DNA from: Saccharospirillum sp043196875
Lineage (GTDB): Bacteria; Pseudomonadota; Gammaproteobacteria; Pseudomonadales; Natronospirillaceae
Assembly (NCBI RefSeq): GCF_043196875.1
Contig: NZ_JBEBMX010000008.1
Span: 62,001 to 126,000, forward strand
DNA: 64,000 nt
Reading direction: 5' to 3'
Shown: positions 60,591 through 64,000 of the stretch, one piece after another
How positions within the stretch are numbered: position 1 is the stretch's first letter
How the letters are laid out: every line of letters begins with the position of its first letter
The notes under the pieces: model-generated
The model's input: only the letters and a program-made list of their open reading frames with translations
Database searches by the model: none
Told to the model about the DNA's origin: nothing
Program-made: the position numbers and the translations under genes

Positions 60591-60690
60591 CTGACGGCTT
60601 GGCTTTCGGCAGGCGTCGGTCGCCATGGATGGCGGCCGTCGAGCTTACAGGGATGTACTTGCAGCGTACTGCCGGAAGCCAAGCCGTCAG
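60591..60690. repeat. Long imperfect hairpin element E2
   Basis: 22-nt arms starting CTGACGGCTTGGCTTTCGGC (60591-60612) and CTGCCGGAAGCCAAGCCGTC (60669-60690) pair with one mismatch. The 56-nt core has CCATGGATGGCGGCC and CTTACAGGGATGTACTTGC, resembling the core of 58707-58795 and of repeated elements I recall from other marine gammaproteobacteria. Confidence 0.65.
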
Positions 60691-60723
60691 TAAGCACGTC
60701 CGCAGGCAAAACAAGGAACATCA

Positions 60724-61494
60724 ATGAAGATCGACGTTATCGGCGTGGGCGCCGCTTACGAATCCAGGGGCGTTAATGCATCCCTTTTATTGGAAGAAGA
60801 CGGCTTTCAATGTCTGATCGATTGCGGGCCGACAGTGCCACCGGCATTGTGGCGACGCGAGCTCGACCCGGATGCCATATCAGCACTCTACTTCACCCAC
60901 TGTCACCCGGATCATTGCCTGGGATTAACGACGCTGATCAACCACTGGCAGCACTGCCAACGCAAACGACCGCTGTTGATCGTTGCCCAGCGCGCCCAGT
61001 GGGCACGGCTGCAAAACCTCAGTTATTTTGGCCACTGGCCGGATGACGACCCGGGCTTTTCCATTCAATGGGTCGACAGCGCCGAACTCGATGCGCTCGG
61101 CCCCTGGCGGATGGCAACCGCCACCAGCCGGCACTCGGTGCCCAACCGTTCACTCTGGTTGCGTGGCGCTCAGGGCAGTCTGTTTTACAGTGGCGATGGC
61201 CGGCCCAGCCGACATAACAAAAGCCTGCTCGCCAATGCCGATATTGTGTTTCAGGAATGCGAAGTCAGCCAGGCGTTATCGCGCTTGGCGCATCATGGCG
61301 ACTGGCCCTTGTGTCAGGAACTGGAACGGAAAACCGGCAGCTTGCTGTGCCCTTATCATATTGGCACCGATCACCAGGCGCGGATCCGCACCGAAGCCGC
61401 CGCGATAGACGACATCTTTGTGCCGCGTGATGGCGATTGTTTGCGCTTGAAAGGCGGCCGCTGGCAGATTGAAAAGCAGGACAGTCAGGCATGA
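60724..61494 (+). CDS. Metallo-beta-lactamase-fold hydrolase (RNase Z/PhnP-like)
   Basis: A 256-aa cytoplasmic hydrolase with the two-metal motif H59-x-H61-x-D63-H64 (FTHCHPDHCLGL), a later His in TATSRHSVPNRS, Asp in YSGDGRPS and a final His in CPYHIGTDHQ. The architecture is that of RNase Z- and PhnP-like phosphodiesterases, which open cyclic phosphates among other reactions. The lack of a nucleic-acid-binding arm argues against RNase Z. In this operon an attractive role is opening inositol cyclic phosphate after uptake (inference). It overlaps the LacI gene by four bases. Confidence 0.82.
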   Translation: MKIDVIGVGAAYESRGVNASLLLEEDGFQCLIDCGPTVPPALWRRELDPDAISALYFTHCHPDHCLGLTTLINHWQHCQRKRPLLIVAQRAQWARLQNLSYFGHWPDDDPGFSIQWVDSAELDALGPWRMATATSRHSVPNRSLWLRGAQGSLFYSGDGRPSRHNKSLLANADIVFQECEVSQALSRLAHHGDWPLCQELERKTGSLLCPYHIGTDHQARIRTEAAAIDDIFVPRDGDCLRLKGGRWQIEKQDSQA

Positions 61495-62519
61495 AATCCT
61501 CTGCAATAAAACCCAGACCGCGCAGTGTCACCGCCTCCGATGTGGCGCGCCGCGCCGGAGTGTCACGCTCGGCGGTTTCGCGCGCTTTCACGCCCGAAGC
61601 CAGCATTCACCCGGAAACCCGCGAGCAGGTCCTGACGGTGGCGCGTGAGCTGGGCTACCGGCCCAATGCGCTGGCGCGCTCGCTGGTGAAATCGAAACAA
61701 GGGCCGTCATCAGGATTGATTGCCGTGGTGATGGGCGAATTCGATAACCCTTTCCAACCGCACTTTTTCAGTCAGTTAACTCAAGCGCTACAAGCTCAGG
61801 GCCGGGTTGCCATGCTGGTGATGCCGGATGCCCAAGGCAGCCTGGACGACGCGCTGGAACGGCTGATCGCCTATCAGGTTGAAGGCGCCATCATCGCTGC
61901 CGGTTCACTCTCACCCGAAGCGACCAATGCGTTCCTGGCGCTGGGCACGCCAGCGGTTTTATTGGGTCGCGAAGATCCGCGCGGTCGGGTGTCGGCCATT
62001 CTCACCGACAACCGGGCTGTGGGCGAACGCGCCGCCGACTACCTGCTTAGCCAGCATAGAAAAGCGCCCGCCTTTATTGGTGGTCGCGCCGACGGCCAGG
62101 CCTCGCGAGAACGCCAACAGGGGTTTATCGACAGGCTGGAAAAAGCAGGGCTGACAACACCTCCGTGCCTGAGCAACCCCGACTACAGCTACGCCAGCGG
62201 TTACCGCGCAGCGCAACAATTATTGCGTGATCACCCCGACACCGACGCCCTGTTTTGCGCCTGCGATGCACTGGCACTGGGCGCCATGGACGCGTTACGC
62301 GCTGCCGGTAAAACCTGCCCGGAACAGTTCAGTTTGATCGGTTGTGACGATGTGCCTCAAGCCGCCTGGCCCGGCTATCAATTGACGACGCTGGCGCAAC
62401 CGGTGCAACAACTGGTCAACCAGGCGCTGGATCATCTGATCACTTCCATTGCCAGTCAGCGCACCGATGCACCGGAAGTGCTGCGGTTGGCGCCGGAGTT
62501 TGTGCAGCGCCTGAGCTGA
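61491..62519 (+). CDS. LacI-family transcriptional regulator
   Basis: A 342-aa repressor with the LacI HTH and hinge (SVTASDVARRAGVSRSAVSRAFTPEASIHPETREQVLTVARELGYRPNALARSLV, residues about 10-65) and a periplasmic-binding-fold sensor domain thereafter. It is coupled by ATGA to the metallo-hydrolase gene, last in the cluster, and is the likely binder of the operators TTGCACACGTGTGCAA at 57417 and its twin at 55894. The effector is presumably the imported sugar phosphate or a derivative. Confidence 0.9.
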   Translation: MKSSAIKPRPRSVTASDVARRAGVSRSAVSRAFTPEASIHPETREQVLTVARELGYRPNALARSLVKSKQGPSSGLIAVVMGEFDNPFQPHFFSQLTQALQAQGRVAMLVMPDAQGSLDDALERLIAYQVEGAIIAAGSLSPEATNAFLALGTPAVLLGREDPRGRVSAILTDNRAVGERAADYLLSQHRKAPAFIGGRADGQASRERQQGFIDRLEKAGLTTPPCLSNPDYSYASGYRAAQQLLRDHPDTDALFCACDALALGAMDALRAAGKTCPEQFSLIGCDDVPQAAWPGYQLTTLAQPVQQLVNQALDHLITSIASQRTDAPEVLRLAPEFVQRLS

Positions 62520-62520
62520 T

Positions 62521-62952
62521 TCAGTCCGGTAGCTGCAAACGCAACAAGGGTTCACCACTGGACAGGCGTTCCGAGGTGATACCCCGATCATCGACGGTCG
62601 CCATCAGATGACGCCGTAAGGCGGAAAATCGGGGCGACGTCACCACATCCAACGGCTGTTCCAATTGCAGACGCAGCCGCCAATAACCCAGCCGCTCCAT
62701 CTCGACCGAACGCACCTCGGCACGAAACGGCTGCCCCTGATAGTGACCATTCACCCACTCGCCGACAGCGACCGGAGGCTGGGTGTTTTTCAGCTCGGCG
62801 CTGAGCGTATTCCAATCGCGATAACCATGATCTTTGGCGATTAATTCCAACGCCTGGCTGTGACCAATGTCCACACCCTCAGCGGCCATCAACTGACGCA
62901 GACGTTTGGCCTGCGCCTTAATCTGCGCCAGCGTCGGTAAGGGCTCGCTCAT
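62521..62952 (-). CDS. Glyoxalase-related protein with N-terminal Glyoxalase_8-like domain
   Basis: A 143-aa protein. Its first 55 residues (IKAQAKRLRQLMAAEGVDIGHSQALELIAKDHGYRDWNTLSAEL) match the glyoxalase-related N-terminal domain found in several VOC-associated proteins; the rest (VAVGEWVNGHYQGQPFRAEVRSVEM) is a small beta domain that does not show a VOC metal site. Function unknown. It starts by overlapping the MATE gene's stop (four bases) and is convergent with the LacI gene, 1 bp apart. Confidence 0.75.
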   Translation of the reverse strand: MSEPLPTLAQIKAQAKRLRQLMAAEGVDIGHSQALELIAKDHGYRDWNTLSAELKNTQPPVAVGEWVNGHYQGQPFRAEVRSVEMERLGYWRLRLQLEQPLDVVTSPRFSALRRHLMATVDDRGITSERLSSGEPLLRLQLPD

Positions 62953-64000
62953 GACCGACCGGCCTGAAACAGACCACGACGCAGCCCAAGGCGGCGTTCA
63001 GTCTGCGCCAACACCAGCAGCGCAATCAGCAGCATCAAACCTTCGGCGGTCGGCATCGCCAACCAGATACCGCGTTCACCGAGCAGCAATGGCAATAGCA
63101 GCAATAGCGGCAAGGTCAGCAGATAGGGCCGGGTCAGACTGAACAGAGCGGCACGCCCAGCATCGCCGAGTGATTGGAAATAAGCGCCCAGGATCAACAT
63201 CGGACCGGACAGAAAATACAGCGCCACCATCATCGGCAGAATGCGACCGACTTCAGCAACGACCAACGCATCATCAACAAACAAGCGGCCGATTGGCTCG
63301 GCGAAAAACACCAGCGTCAATTCCACCACCAGGCCGTAACAAAGGGCGACACCCAAACCCAGGCGCAAGCCATCGTCACTGCGCTGCCACAGCTGGGCAC
63401 CATGATTGTGGCCACAGATAGTTTGCAAGGCGTGCGACAACCCCAGCATCGGCATAAAGCACAGCGTCATCAGCCGAGTGACGATGCCGTAGGCCGACAC
63501 CGTTGCGGCATAGTTCGGCGTATTAAAAGCATTGAGCGAGGTAATGATGGCCGCCGAAATCAGCGCCATACCGAAAAACGCCAGGCTTGGTGGCGCGCCG
63601 AGAGTGAGGATATCGCGCCAACTGCGCAGCAATTCTGCCGTTTGCGCGAAGCCGGTGCGCAGTTGCAGCCGCAACCGGGTTTTACCACTCCAGCGCAAAC
63701 CGAAAATCAGACTCAGCGCCAGACATTGCGCTGCTGCGGTGCCATAAGCCGAACCTGCGACACCGAGATCAAACACCACGATCAACACGAAGTTAAACAG
63801 CATATTGGCGAGAGTGACGACCAGGCCCATCAGCGCCATCCAGCCGGCGCGACCTTCGTTGCGCAACGCATCGCCTTGCACGCCCAGACTGAACATCAGG
63901 GGCGAGGTAAAAACGATGATGCGCAAATAGGTCAACGCCATCTGCGCTAACTCTGCCCGGCCTTCGGCGGCGGCCTCGGTAAAAGCCGCGCCCCAGAGCA
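62949..64000 (-). CDS. MATE-family efflux transporter (5' part outside the window)
   Basis: The frame is open to the window edge. At least 350 residues are seen, with about ten hydrophobic helices, DALRNEGRAGWMALMGLVVTLANMLFNFVLI and GMALISAAIITSLNAF typical of the MATE Na+/H+-drug antiporter family. The codons before the first Met at 63941 stay in frame and read GRAELAQ, so the true start lies upstream. Substrates probably include cationic drugs or metabolites. Confidence 0.87.
   Translation of the reverse strand, partial: LWGAAFTEAAAEGRAELAQMALTYLRIIVFTSPLMFSLGVQGDALRNEGRAGWMALMGLVVTLANMLFNFVLIVVFDLGVAGSAYGTAAAQCLALSLIFGLRWSGKTRLRLQLRTGFAQTAELLRSWRDILTLGAPPSLAFFGMALISAAIITSLNAFNTPNYAATVSAYGIVTRLMTLCFMPMLGLSHALQTICGHNHGAQLWQRSDDGLRLGLGVALCYGLVVELTLVFFAEPIGRLFVDDALVVAEVGRILPMMVALYFLSGPMLILGAYFQSLGDAGRAALFSLTRPYLLTLPLLLLLPLLLGERGIWLAMPTAEGLMLLIALLVLAQTERRLGLRRGLFQAGRS

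Overview
The window is chromosomal DNA of a heterotrophic Gammaproteobacterium. TRAP uptake of uronates, an FNR/ANR-type hemN promoter, REP repeats with a RAYT transposase and the overall gene style suggest an aquatic Oceanospirillales-like lineage; that placement is inference. Most of the window is GC-rich, ordinary chromosomal DNA. It is broken by visibly AT-rich or rearranged accessory patches at about 11.5-16.8 kb, 20-29 kb and 42-45 kb.

Layout. 1-9.8 kb: a chemoreceptor fragment, then a complete D-glucuronate catabolic block: KDG kinase (minus strand), a GntR/FCD regulator, TRAP transporter DctPQM, glucuronate isomerase, enolase-superfamily mannonate dehydratase and fructuronate reductase. 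Together they convert imported glucuronate to KDPG. 9.9-11.3 kb: hemN behind a near-consensus FNR box. 11.8-13.7 kb: an AT-rich overlapping gene pair (DUF262 protein plus HEPN protein with an RX4H motif), a candidate two-gene defence system. 14-16.8 kb: an intact IS3/IS407-type element with perfect ends and target duplication, a RAYT transposase and a broken VOC gene. 16.8-20 kb: a giant lipoprotein with five tandem repeats and an FG-GAP propeller. 20-29 kb: small orphan genes, a MesX-MesD-flavin reductase operon for folate-independent methionine synthesis, a RHH/ParE toxin-antitoxin pair, a monooxygenase pseudogene and several membrane proteins. 29-34.8 kb: NhaC antiporter, VOC proteins, DHFR-like protein, SDR/TetR divergon and LysE exporter.

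34.9-42.1 kb: a divergent cluster with two sets of circularly permuted ATP-grasp and alpha-E modules (one split, one fused), an HExxH peptidase and a transglutaminase-like protein; this is the predicted peptide-ligation/tagging type of cluster. 42.2-45 kb: a frameshifted hsdM remnant followed by two different DarT-like ADP-ribosyltransferases in tandem and DarG. 45-52 kb: regulators with divergent enzymes (CGNR/hydrolase, LysR/pirin, LysR/ester cyclase/quinone reductase), then tRNA-Arg(CCG) and a damaged second copy. 52.3-55.8 kb: a SARP-like regulator fused to an alpha/beta hydrolase, a short relative of the giant FG-GAP lipoprotein, and SH3 and VOC proteins.

55.9-62.5 kb: a LacI-controlled unit. 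The same 16-bp palindrome lies before a secreted calcium-type PI-PLC with a ricin-B lectin domain and before an ABC sugar transporter (binding protein, two permeases, no ATPase) followed by a metallo-beta-lactamase-fold hydrolase and the LacI gene. My reading is a lipid-headgroup scavenging pathway: release outside, import, opening of a cyclic phosphate inside. The window ends in a MATE transporter.

The strongest candidates for undescribed biology are the DUF262-HEPN pair, the DarT-DarT-DarG arrangement and the PLC-ABC-hydrolase regulon.
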